A DNA stretch of 64,000 bases from Lewinellaceae bacterium. GTDB taxonomy: Bacteria; Bacteroidota; Bacteroidia; Chitinophagales; Saprospiraceae. Below, one piece after another: positions 17,658 through 26,747 of this stretch (positions are counted from its first letter, which is position 1; every line of letters starts with the position of its first letter). The stretch is from the NCBI GenBank assembly GCA_020636105.1, contig JACJYL010000002.1:744001-808000 (forward strand). Direction: 5' to 3'. Under the pieces are notes generated by a model. It made no database searches. It was not told the origin of the DNA and worked only from the letters and a program-made list of their open reading frames with translations. A program made the position numbers and the translations under genes.

Positions 17658-18074
17658 TTACTGCCGGTGCTCTTCCATATAATCCTGAAGGATCAATACT
17701 GCGCTTATTTTATCCACCAATCTTTTATCCCTCCTTTTTTTCTTATTCACGCCGCTCTGGAGAATGATCTTTTTAGCGTCTTCCGAGGTGTACCGCTCAT
17801 CATGGGGAACCACCTCAATTTCCGGAAACATTTTGCGCAGTTTTCGGATAAACCCAAGCACCATATGAGCGATCTGCGAAGGATTGCCATCGGGATATTT
17901 GGGATCCCCCACCACAATGGTCTCCACTTCTTCTGCTGCGATATAATGCTGTAGATAGTCAAAAATATTTTTTGTATCAACAGTATCCAGCCCACTCGCG
18001 ATGATCTGGAGTGGATCAGATACGGCTAAACCCGTTCTTTTTGTTCCGTAATCTATTGATAAAATTCTCGCCAC
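17658..18074 (-). CDS. ruvX: Putative Holliday junction resolvase / pre-16S rRNA nuclease (YqgF)
   Basis: 138 residues with the YqgF RNase H-like fold: SIDYGTKRTGLAVSD with the first catalytic Asp, VVGDPKYPDG, and HDERYTSEDAKK. The family is involved in 16S rRNA 5' maturation and was proposed as a Holliday junction resolvase. The start is GTG at 18074, only four bases from a TACCTTTG box, which supports a leaderless transcript and this start. Confidence 0.93.
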   Translation of the reverse strand: MARILSIDYGTKRTGLAVSDPLQIIASGLDTVDTKNIFDYLQHYIAAEEVETIVVGDPKYPDGNPSQIAHMVLGFIRKLRKMFPEIEVVPHDERYTSEDAKKIILQSGVNKKKRRDKRLVDKISAVLILQDYMEEHRQ

Positions 18075-18431
18075 GGCGCAAAGGTAGGGAAAAAGGTAAA
18101 TTTAAAAGGTAAATTTAAAATCGATTAGCTATCGTGGAGGATTCTTTTTGGGAAAAACCTTGAAAATACCTCAGACTTTAAAGTGTAGAAAAAATTTAAT
18201 TCTCGACTGGTCATCTTGAAGAAGGAGGTTTTAACCGGACGAAGCCCTTAAAGTTGCCAGCTGACGACCTGATAAGTGAGATCGCCCCTGACAACCGTTC
18301 CCCCTTACTTTATTCTTTGACAGGTAAAACCTGTAGTGCTAATTTTTGACGAATTTAAACAAAACCGCCAACAATCAATTCGAAAAGTGATAACTGGTGC
18401 GTTGAAGGTGACAAGCCTGCTTTTTGTAAAT
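18075..18431. other. Gene-free stretch between ruvX and the LytTR gene
   Basis: It holds the ruvX -7 box, a short tandem duplication (AAAAGGTAAATTT twice, about 18090-18118) and a small hairpin ACAGGT-AAA-ACCTGT at about 18320-18334. I see no gene in it. Confidence 0.6.
18079..18086 (-). promoter_or_regulatory. Candidate -7 box TACCTTTG, predicted leaderless start of ruvX
   Basis: Perfect TAnnTTTG on the minus strand with four bases between the box and the GTG start at 18074, the same geometry as RNase H. Confidence 0.55.
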
Positions 18432-18770
18432 TTAACCGAGTATCCTAATTTGCTCCAAAAGATCCTTTTTAAAGCTTTTTCCAATGGGAATAATGCGTTC
18501 CGCCAAATGAATTTTGTTGTTTTGAACATCGATCTTTTCGATCTTATCAATACAGACCATATAATTTCTGTGTACCCTGATGAAAGTCCCGGAAGAAATG
18601 ATCTCCCCGACCTGCCGCAAAGAAATTTTAGCAACGTGTTTACCTGACGAGGTAAAAAAAGTTGTATAGTTTCCTTCGGCAAAAATATACAGTACTTCAT
18701 CTATTTTAATTTGCTTATAGACTTTACCTGATTTGATAAAAACTACTTCCGGTAAGTTAATTTCGGACAT
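18432..18770 (-). CDS. Stand-alone LytTR DNA-binding protein
   Basis: 112 residues that consist almost entirely of a LytTR domain (about 8-108), with the typical LYIFAEGNYTTFF and FIRVHRNYMVCIDKI strands. There is no receiver domain and no membrane segment. LytTR domains bind direct repeats in promoters. A lone domain suggests a constitutive or partner-controlled regulator; targets are unknown. A TACTTTTG box is 54 bases upstream of the ATG. Confidence 0.85.
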   Translation of the reverse strand: MSEINLPEVVFIKSGKVYKQIKIDEVLYIFAEGNYTTFFTSSGKHVAKISLRQVGEIISSGTFIRVHRNYMVCIDKIEKIDVQNNKIHLAERIIPIGKSFKKDLLEQIRILG

Positions 18771-19076
18771 TCGTTGGTGTGTTTTTGTGTTTGCTTATTC
18801 GTCATTTCTGACGCATGGACAAACCAAAAGTAACGATTTTTAATAATATGTGCCGAAACAAAAAACATGGAGTCGTCCCTGTTTTCCGGGTGGGAAAGAA
18901 TAAAAATGGAAAGTGGTTAAAGGCGGGCCATCAATCTGTTTCATGTCGCGGATTCCGGGTTAATTTACCCGAAACCCGCTACATGAAACTATGAAAATGA
19001 TTTAATTTATTGAGATCCAACGAGAAGAAATAATGAAATTCGGGATGAAGTACATGCTCCCTCATTGTGTTGAATT
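18771..19076. other. Intergenic region between sppA and lytTR gene with a 26-base inverted repeat
   Basis: Contains a near-perfect inverted repeat at 18938-18989 whose arms of about 25 bases start GTTTCATGT and end ACATGAAAC; it is not followed by a T-run on either strand, so it is not a plain terminator. The lytTR -7 box is at 18825-18832. No gene seen. Confidence 0.75.
18825..18832 (-). promoter_or_regulatory. Candidate -7 box TACTTTTG of the LytTR gene
   Basis: Perfect TAnnTTTG on the minus strand; leader of about 50 bases to ATG 18770. Confidence 0.45.
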
Positions 19077-20858
19077 TTACTCAAACGGCACCATCACGGT
19101 CGATCGCATTTGCATGCCTTTCGAACTGTAGATGGATCGCAGGTCATCATAGGCAGAAAAAAGTTGCCCGAAATCTCTTTTTAACATCATTTCAGCAGTA
19201 GAGGTTTTGACATTTTGTTGCCCGGTTAGTTGTTCTATTATAGCAGCAATAGCGGTCTTGGGCTTGGGGTACTCTACTGTTCGGTAGCTATCCAACCCTG
19301 CCATCGTTGCGGCAGATTTCAGAGCATCTTCCAGCCCTCCCATACGGTCGACCAACCCTAATTCAAGAGCATGACTGCCGGTCCAGACCCTTCCCTGTGC
19401 GACCTGGTTAACCGAATCAGTGGTAACCATTTTTCTTCCGTCGGCCACTCTTTGTAAAAAGGTCTGGTACAAAATATCCGTGGTGGATTGAAGGATATTT
19501 CGCTCAGCCTCTGACATTTTAAAGAACGGGGAAAGGGATATGGCCAAAGGAGCGGTTTTGACAGAATCAAAATTGATGCCCAGGTGCCGATTAAACAATT
19601 CCTGCACATTCGGCAACATTATAAATACTCCGATAGACCCTGTCAGTGTATTCGGTTCGGCAAAAATAGAATCGGCCGCGGTAGCAATATAATACCCTCC
19701 GGAGGCTGCGTAGGTGCCCATGGAGACAATCACAGGCTTGCCGCTTTCTTTCAGCAACATCAGCTCTCTCCAAATATTTTCCGAAGCCATTGCGCTACCT
19801 CCTCCAGAGTTCACCCTCAAAACAACGGCTTTCACCTTATCGTCCTTGCGTAATTTTTGAAAAATTTTGTTGTAATTTTCATCCCCGATGCTCCCCTCTG
19901 CCCCCGGGCCATCCACAATGGCTCCTTCAGCATAAACCACAGCAATTTTGTCTTTGATTTTTGTATTTAGTTTCTTGGGATTACTCTTGAAATAGTCCGC
20001 CAGTGAAACTAGCCGCAGGTTTTCATCCAACTCAATGCCAACACTGTCTTTCAATTCATTGATCACTTCATCACGGTAAACAATTCCATCTACCAGTTTT
20101 CGTTCCAGCGCTTTTTGCGGATCAGGAGAAATATATTCATTGGCAATATTTTTCAACTCGGACACCTCCAGTCCCCTGGTCTGACTAATGTCCTCTAAAA
20201 AGAGATCGTAATATTCCGTCAAAAATTCTCTCACCTGCTCTTTATTGTCTTCCGACATATTATTTCTTCGGAAAGGCTCTGTGGCACTTTTGTAATTACC
20301 TACCCAAATCACCTGCATTTCAATTCCGAGTCGATCCAGCATTTCTTTCACAAATGCTGTTTGGGAAGAAAATCCACGAAAATCAATCCACCCCAGCGGA
20401 TTTACATAAACTTCATTGGCCACAGAGGCCAGGTAATAAGCTCCCTGACTGTAGAATTTCGAATGGGCAATGATGAATTTACCATTGGATTTGAAATCTG
20501 CGAGTGCATTTCGCAATATTCTTGCCGTGGCAAAGCCTCCCTGCATTTGGTCAACTTCCAGGAATATCCCTTTGATATTATCGTCTTTTCCTGCGGTTTC
20601 AAGCGTGTACAGGATGTCATTTAATCCTAAAACCTGTTGTGTATTAAAGGAGTAAATATCCCGTTCAACATTATCTGTCAATTCAGGGATAGCCTCATCC
20701 AGGGTGATGTGCAAAATGGTGTTTTCTTTTACTACATTACCTTTATTTTCCTCATTGGCGATTTGAGCAATAATAATAATGCCAAAAATAGCCATCAATG
20801 TACCGGCGATAAACACTCCCAGTGTCGATGCCAGTAAAAATTTAAAAAATTGCCTCAT
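19077..20858 (-). CDS. sppA: Signal peptide peptidase SppA, 67 kDa type
   Basis: 593 residues: an N-terminal membrane anchor (about 10-32) and two tandem ClpP/crotonase-like S49 domains. The catalytic lysine is in GNYKSATEPF in the first half and the nucleophilic serine in MGTYAASGGYYIAT in the second half, as in E. coli SppA. It degrades released signal peptides and membrane-embedded fragments, forming a tetrameric bowl in the inner membrane with the catalytic sites outside. Monocistronic; divergent from the giant adhesin gene. Confidence 0.94.
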   Translation of the reverse strand: MRQFFKFLLASTLGVFIAGTLMAIFGIIIIAQIANEENKGNVVKENTILHITLDEAIPELTDNVERDIYSFNTQQVLGLNDILYTLETAGKDDNIKGIFLEVDQMQGGFATARILRNALADFKSNGKFIIAHSKFYSQGAYYLASVANEVYVNPLGWIDFRGFSSQTAFVKEMLDRLGIEMQVIWVGNYKSATEPFRRNNMSEDNKEQVREFLTEYYDLFLEDISQTRGLEVSELKNIANEYISPDPQKALERKLVDGIVYRDEVINELKDSVGIELDENLRLVSLADYFKSNPKKLNTKIKDKIAVVYAEGAIVDGPGAEGSIGDENYNKIFQKLRKDDKVKAVVLRVNSGGGSAMASENIWRELMLLKESGKPVIVSMGTYAASGGYYIATAADSIFAEPNTLTGSIGVFIMLPNVQELFNRHLGINFDSVKTAPLAISLSPFFKMSEAERNILQSTTDILYQTFLQRVADGRKMVTTDSVNQVAQGRVWTGSHALELGLVDRMGGLEDALKSAATMAGLDSYRTVEYPKPKTAIAAIIEQLTGQQNVKTSTAEMMLKRDFGQLFSAYDDLRSIYSSKGMQMRSTVMVPFE

Positions 20859-21175
20859 TTGTCCTTATTTTTTTCTGCCCCCGTTCATTTTTGTGTTATT
20901 TATGTTCAGTAATTATTGGGGAACCAGCATAATTTGAACAAAAATAATTTACCATGGACGAAGCAATACTATTTTTAGATTAACGGGCTATTTTTTCTAC
21001 AAAAGCAGCATTCCTATAGATCGCCGGCTCTTCTTTTTTGTAAATGGGAGTACAAAATCTTTTAGATTTTAAGTCCTTTCCTTAAAGAATCTTATTTTTA
21101 AGCCGAAAAGAGAAAGCTTCCTTATATTTCCCCAATATTTTAACTACAAAATTCATTAACTTTTTCGCATAGCTT
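20859..21175. other. Divergent intergenic region, sppA and giant adhesin
   Basis: 317 AT-rich bases that must hold promoters for both genes. I could not identify a convincing TAnnTTTG box in either direction, and no open frame or repeat is evident. Confidence 0.5.
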
Positions 21176-24100
21176 ATGAGAAAAATCAACCATTTACTAA
21201 GAACTGCCCTTTTGATAATTTTTATTGTGCCAAATGTTCTTTGGGCGCAAATGGAAGTCACCAATGCGCCACCGATTACACCTGAAAATCTCATCACCAA
21301 TATCTTTTTAGGGGACGGGGTTGAAGTAATCAGCGTCAATTACCAGGGTGCCGCAAATGCTGTAGGCTTTTTCAACCACGCACAGGATGTGATCGGAATG
21401 GAACGAGGCATTATCATGACCACAGGACGCGCAGTTTCCCAGGGCGCCAATTTTGGTTCAGAAGCTAACGGCAGCGATTTTGCCAGCAACTTTGCCGGCG
21501 GAGCAGTAAGTGACCCCGATGTTTCTTCCATAGCTTCTCCAAATAATACCCAGGATGTTGCGAAATACACCATTACCTTCGTTCCCATCTCTGACACCCT
21601 TCGGTTTAATTACGTTTGGGCTTCCGAGGAATACCCGGAATATGCCTGTAGTAGTTTTAATGATGTCTTCGGATTCTTCATTTCCGGCCCGGGCATCAAT
21701 GGACCTTATCAAAACAATGGAGAAAATATAGCGCTGATCCCGGGAACGACGCTTCCGGTGACCATCAATAATGTGAACTCAGGTTCTGTCGGAGCCAACG
21801 GAACTTTAAGCAATTGTACGCCCCCAAATGGGAGCCTTGCCTTTTCAGCACTTTACAATAACAATAATAATTCCGGCAATCAACCCGTTTATGATGGTTT
21901 CACTACGGTACTCACCGCAGAGGTTGTCGTGATTCCATGTGAAACTTACACCATTAAGCTCGTTATTGCCGACGCCAGTGATTCTGCTTTTGACTCGGGT
22001 GTATTCCTTGAAGCCAAAAGTTTTGGAACCGGCTCGCTTGATATTGAGGTGGCTACGGTAAGTCTTGACGGCTCTGTCGCAGAAGGTTGTGAAAGCGGAA
22101 CCATTACTTTTTCTTACCCTAATCCGGTGGAAGCGGATACTCCTATTGATTACACCATTCTGGGAACTGCAGAAAACGGTATCGATTACCAGTTTATTCC
22201 ACCGGATCTGTTTATTCCCGCAGGGGAAAGTTCAGTCACCATCCCCATTACAGCTTTTGAAGACGGCCTCGTGGAAGGAGATGAAACTTTACTGATCGAT
22301 ATTCAAAAAGATCCCTGTACCCGGGATACCATTTCCATTCTAATTAGAGATAACCCGCTTGTGGAACCGGATCTTGGCAATGATCTCATCATCTGCCAGG
22401 GAGACAGCATACAGCTCGACGGCACACTGAATGTTCCCCTACCCGATCCGCCGACATTTACCAATAATACCCCCTTGACCGTACCATCGGCCAACATCCC
22501 GGTCTTTTCGAATATAAACGTTCAGAATGTCATTCCGCTGACCCTTGGGCCTGGAGTAATAGCTTCCGTCTGCATAGACAGCCTTGAGCACCGGTGGATT
22601 GATGACATGGATATATATCTCATCAGTCCGGACGGTCAATTCCTTGAACTGACCACCGACAATGGAGGGAACGGAGGAAACGGACTGGGCCTGGATTATT
22701 ATTTACACACTTGTTTTACGGTGGATGCTTCCCAGCTCATCAGTGCTCCGGGGCCATTTGCTCCCCCCTCGGCCGTACCGTTCACAGGGGAATTCCTTCC
22801 GGAAGGCGTATGGTCAGATCTTTGGGATGGGGACCGGGCAACCAACGGGATATGGTCTCTCCAGTTGATAGATGACACACAAGGACTGGATGGAACCCTT
22901 TTTAGCTGGACCATTACATTTAACCCTGTATATGCGATTGAATACAGCTGGGAACCGACCACCGGACTGAGTTGCAGTGATTGTCCTAACCCTGTTGCGA
23001 GTCCTGCAACCACCACTACCTATGTCATGACGGCTACAGACACCTATGGTTGTTCCGTTATGGATTCAATAACCATCGAAGTAGAACCTGCGCTGGAACA
23101 ACCCGTGCTGAGTTGCGGTTCCATTACTTCAAGCACCATCACTTTTGTGTGGAATGATGTGGCAGGTGCTATTGGGTACCTGGTAAATGTAAACGGCACC
23201 GGCTGGGTAACGCCTTCTGGCCCACTTTCCCATACGGTTACCGGGCTAACCTTCCTGGAAACAGTCACCCTTGAACTTCAGGCTATTGGGGATAATTGCC
23301 CAAGTGTAATCACTTCAACCCAGTGCACCACGCCGAATTGTGATCCTGCTACCTCCGAAGCTTTCCCGACCGGAACTTCATGCCCGGGTGGTGATGACGG
23401 TCTGGTACAAATAAATATCGTTGCCGGAACAGGGCCTTTTTCTTTCGACCTGGCGGGAAATGTCAATAACACAGGGCTCTTTACCGGCCTAACTCCAGGC
23501 AATTACACGGTATCCGTTACCGACGGAGTGGGCTGTCTGGGAACAATTGGCTTTACTGTCGACAACGCCCCCGCACCGACTGTCGATCCCATTGTACTGA
23601 GTCAGATCAGTTGCAACGGACTTTCTGACGGCCAGGCAACCGTCGAAATTTCCAATGGAAACGGTCCTTATGGTTTCGACTGGAGCAGCGGTTCAACAGA
23701 TTCGATTGCAACCAATCTAAGTGCAGGGCAACAAACGTTATCCCTTACCGATAATGCCGGTTGTGTAACTCAGCATTCCTTTAACCTAACCGAACCTGAA
23801 ATCCTGACCGCCACGACCGACAGTGTCGATGTGGCATGTTTTGGTCAGTCCACCGGAATTGCTACCGTTTTGGCCCAGGGTGGTACGGGATCCTACAATT
23901 TCGTTTGGGATTCAAATACCAACAACCAGACCGGTGATGTTGCCTCGGGTTTACCTGCAGGAAGTTATTCCGTTACGGTGACAGATATCAACAACTGCCA
24001 GGTCATTACGGCTGCCGAAATATTGGAACCCCCACTGCTTGAATTGCAGATCACCTCAGACAGCACGAGTTGTTTCGACTCCGCCGATGGAGTGGCCACC

Positions 24101-26647
24101 GTAGAAGCTACGGGCGGTACAACCAATTACGCCTTTGAATGGACTGAAGTGGGTTCTTCCGGTTTGGTCGGAACCAATGCCAGCGCCACGGGGCTTCCTG
24201 GTGGCGATTACCGCGTATTGGTCACCGATGCACTTGGATGTGTCGACAGTGCCTTTGTCCAGGTTCTGACACCGCAATCGTTAAACCTACAGGCGGTAAG
24301 CACCCCTGTCTTATGTTTTGGAGGAGCCGACGGAACGGTTTCCCTTGAAGTTTCCGGAGGAACAGCTCCCTTTGCCTATACATGGAGTGATAGTGGGTCC
24401 CCCTCGATGGTCAGAAATGACCTGACTGCTGCCACCTATACCATTACCGTAACGGATGACAACGACTGTGCCCTGGAAATTATGTCAACGGTAGATAGTC
24501 CGCAACCCATACAGGTCCAATATACCCTTTCCGATCCAAGTTGTTTTGAAGGAACCGATGGCACCATTGAAACAACGGTTTCGGGAGGTATTCCAACCTA
24601 CAGCTACCAATGGAGCAATGGCCAGGTGACTTCCAACCCGACAAACCTGGAAGCTGGCGAAATCATGGTAACCATTACAGATAATAACGACTGTGTTTTC
24701 CTGGACACTGTAGTCCTCTCCGAACCGGCAGCACTGCAACTCACCCTTTCCGGGGATGACCCGAATTGTTTTGGTGATCCTACTGGTTCGGCCATGGCTA
24801 CTGCCTCCGGAGGAACCGGACAGCTTTCTTATCTTTGGAATAACGGAGCTACCAATCCCAGCATCATCAACCTGCCTCAGGGACAATACAGTGTTTTGGT
24901 CACGGACGCAAATAACTGTACCATTGAAGACGCGATAATGCTGGATCAGCCCACCGCTTTGACGACTCAAACTTCTAACACCCTCGTGGGATGTTTCGGA
25001 GTGGATGATGGCACGGCCACCATAACACCTACGGGTGGTACCGCACCGTATAATTATTCCTGGAGTGATCCTCTGGGACAACAGACCTCAACGGCCAACG
25101 GACTGGCCGTTGGAGCGTATTCTGTAACCGTTACGGATGCCCAGGGTTGTACGGCCATAGAATCTGTGGATATTGCTTCGGTTTCATTGATGTCGGTTGA
25201 TTTCACCTCAGATGATATTAGCTGTTTTGAAGGAAGTGACGGAGTGATCAGTGTTTCCGTTACCGGCGGCGGCGGCGGATATACCTATAACTGGAACCCT
25301 TCCACCCTCCCCCATTCCCCCAATGTTTCCAATCTTCCAGCAGGCAATTATGACGTGACCATCACCGATGCTTTAGGCTGTACGGAAATATTGAATTTCT
25401 CTCTTGCCCAACCTAACGCACTGGTGGTCCAGGGAAGCACCCAGGATGTTAGCTGCCACGACTTCACTGACGGTTCCGTCAATCTTAATGTCAATGGCGG
25501 TGTAGCCAACTACAACTATCTTTGGAGCAATGGATCAACAGCACAGAATGCTATTCAATTGGCCAGCGGCCCGATCAGTGTAAGTGTAACAGATGCCAAT
25601 GGTTGTCTCACCGTTGAAAGCTTCCAGTTAAATGCCCCTGAAGCCCTGCGGATTGTTTTTGAACCGGTAGATGTGGGCTGTTATGGGGAATCTACAGGCG
25701 TAGTTACTACCACGGTAAGTGGCGGGATCCCGGGATATTCCTATTTGTGGAATAATGGTCTGTCCAATACTTCCATAGGCAATGTCCCAAGCGGAGTTTA
25801 CACCCTTGAGATCACCGATCAAAATGGTTGTATTGAAAGGGATAGTGTATTGGTGGACCAGCCTGACGCACCACTTGCCGCGGATATTGCCATAGAAGAC
25901 ATCAGCTGTTATGGAGGAAGGGACGGATTGATCAGTTCTGCTACTACAGGAGGGACACCTCCCTACAGTTATAGTCTGGACAACCAGAACTTCAATGGCA
26001 GTGCCGCCCAGATAGGATTGATGGCCGGTACTTACAATCTCTTTATCAGGGATGCTCATGGCTGTATGATATTTGAATCGAACCTCAATATTACAGAGCC
26101 CGATCCGCTGGAAGTGGATCTTGGGCCGGATCAAACGATTACTTTTGGCCAAACCATTACCTTATACCCGGAATTCAGTGGTTCTTCCATGCCGGTACTT
26201 TTTCAATGGTGGCCTCAGGACACCAGCCTGCTGAGTTGTCTGGATTGTCCGAATCCTACAGTTACCACGGACCACCAGATCAGTTTGCAGCTGACCGTAA
26301 ACGATGAAAATGGGTGTGAAGGAGATGACCTTATTACGATCCATGTTCAAAAAGATTTTGGAATCGTCGTCCCCACCGGATTTTCACCTAATGAGGATGG
26401 CTTAAACGACCTGCTTATCGTTCATGGAAAACCTGGTATTAACATCAATTTTTTCCGGGTATACGACCGCTGGGGCGAGTTGCTCTATGAAGACAGGAAT
26501 TTCCCCACCAATGCCACCAACCGTGGATGGGACGGAACTTTCCGGACAAAATACATGAATGCCGGAATTTACATTTGGAACCTGGAAGCCACGCTACCTG
26601 ACGGCAATATTGTTACTTCTAATGGAAGTACAACTTTGGTGAGGTAG
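21176..26647 (+). CDS. Giant SprB-repeat adhesin with type B (T9SS) C-terminal sorting domain
   Basis: 1823 residues, secreted. Signal peptide 1-24 (ending VLWAQ). Residues about 30-285 match a choice-of-anchor L domain; about 290-395 is Calx-beta-like; about 425-590 is a proprotein-convertase P-like beta domain (WIDDMDIYLISPDG and NGIWSLQLIDDTQG); about 590-720 Ig/fibronectin-like. Residues about 722-1645 contain twelve SprB-type repeats of roughly 75 residues, each with SCxGxxDG, a G-G-T-x-P-Y-x-Y-x-W core and a TDxxGC end. Residues 1731-1823 form the gliding-motility-associated C-terminal domain (GFSPNEDGLND, YDRWGELLY, GWDGTF, AGIYIWNL), the type B signal for the type IX secretion system. 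In Flavobacterium SprB is the mobile gliding adhesin; here a surface adhesin is inferred. Confidence 0.93.
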   Translation: MRKINHLLRTALLIIFIVPNVLWAQMEVTNAPPITPENLITNIFLGDGVEVISVNYQGAANAVGFFNHAQDVIGMERGIIMTTGRAVSQGANFGSEANGSDFASNFAGGAVSDPDVSSIASPNNTQDVAKYTITFVPISDTLRFNYVWASEEYPEYACSSFNDVFGFFISGPGINGPYQNNGENIALIPGTTLPVTINNVNSGSVGANGTLSNCTPPNGSLAFSALYNNNNNSGNQPVYDGFTTVLTAEVVVIPCETYTIKLVIADASDSAFDSGVFLEAKSFGTGSLDIEVATVSLDGSVAEGCESGTITFSYPNPVEADTPIDYTILGTAENGIDYQFIPPDLFIPAGESSVTIPITAFEDGLVEGDETLLIDIQKDPCTRDTISILIRDNPLVEPDLGNDLIICQGDSIQLDGTLNVPLPDPPTFTNNTPLTVPSANIPVFSNINVQNVIPLTLGPGVIASVCIDSLEHRWIDDMDIYLISPDGQFLELTTDNGGNGGNGLGLDYYLHTCFTVDASQLISAPGPFAPPSAVPFTGEFLPEGVWSDLWDGDRATNGIWSLQLIDDTQGLDGTLFSWTITFNPVYAIEYSWEPTTGLSCSDCPNPVASPATTTTYVMTATDTYGCSVMDSITIEVEPALEQPVLSCGSITSSTITFVWNDVAGAIGYLVNVNGTGWVTPSGPLSHTVTGLTFLETVTLELQAIGDNCPSVITSTQCTTPNCDPATSEAFPTGTSCPGGDDGLVQINIVAGTGPFSFDLAGNVNNTGLFTGLTPGNYTVSVTDGVGCLGTIGFTVDNAPAPTVDPIVLSQISCNGLSDGQATVEISNGNGPYGFDWSSGSTDSIATNLSAGQQTLSLTDNAGCVTQHSFNLTEPEILTATTDSVDVACFGQSTGIATVLAQGGTGSYNFVWDSNTNNQTGDVASGLPAGSYSVTVTDINNCQVITAAEILEPPLLELQITSDSTSCFDSADGVATVEATGGTTNYAFEWTEVGSSGLVGTNASATGLPGGDYRVLVTDALGCVDSAFVQVLTPQSLNLQAVSTPVLCFGGADGTVSLEVSGGTAPFAYTWSDSGSPSMVRNDLTAATYTITVTDDNDCALEIMSTVDSPQPIQVQYTLSDPSCFEGTDGTIETTVSGGIPTYSYQWSNGQVTSNPTNLEAGEIMVTITDNNDCVFLDTVVLSEPAALQLTLSGDDPNCFGDPTGSAMATASGGTGQLSYLWNNGATNPSIINLPQGQYSVLVTDANNCTIEDAIMLDQPTALTTQTSNTLVGCFGVDDGTATITPTGGTAPYNYSWSDPLGQQTSTANGLAVGAYSVTVTDAQGCTAIESVDIASVSLMSVDFTSDDISCFEGSDGVISVSVTGGGGGYTYNWNPSTLPHSPNVSNLPAGNYDVTITDALGCTEILNFSLAQPNALVVQGSTQDVSCHDFTDGSVNLNVNGGVANYNYLWSNGSTAQNAIQLASGPISVSVTDANGCLTVESFQLNAPEALRIVFEPVDVGCYGESTGVVTTTVSGGIPGYSYLWNNGLSNTSIGNVPSGVYTLEITDQNGCIERDSVLVDQPDAPLAADIAIEDISCYGGRDGLISSATTGGTPPYSYSLDNQNFNGSAAQIGLMAGTYNLFIRDAHGCMIFESNLNITEPDPLEVDLGPDQTITFGQTITLYPEFSGSSMPVLFQWWPQDTSLLSCLDCPNPTVTTDHQISLQLTVNDENGCEGDDLITIHVQKDFGIVVPTGFSPNEDGLNDLLIVHGKPGININFFRVYDRWGELLYEDRNFPTNATNRGWDGTFRTKYMNAGIYIWNLEATLPDGNIVTSNGSTTLVR
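23339..26110 (+). repeat. Twelve in-frame SprB repeats
   Basis: Coding repeats of about 225-235 bases. They are diverged at DNA level, so recombination between units is not obvious, but all keep the paired Cys (SCF/SCY near the start, GC or DC near the end). Confidence 0.9.
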
Positions 26648-26684
26648 TTTGCCTTCTGATCTGATATTCGAAAAAAATTAAGAC

Positions 26685-26727
26685 AAAAAAAGCGGTCTCT
26701 CTTTCCAGAAGAGGACCGCTTTTTTTA
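26685..26727. terminator. Bidirectional terminator between adhesin and groL
   Basis: Stem AGCGGTC-CTC (26691-26701 with 26711-26720, one bulged T) flanked by A-run and T-run; serves the convergent adhesin and groL genes. Confidence 0.85.
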
Positions 26728-26747
26728 TTTCTACTCTAAAATTCAGT

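Noticed and set aside
24485..25081. 198-codon minus-strand frame inside the adhesin gene
   Set aside because: Antisense shadow of the SprB repeats; length is due to the repetitive codon pattern of the real gene.
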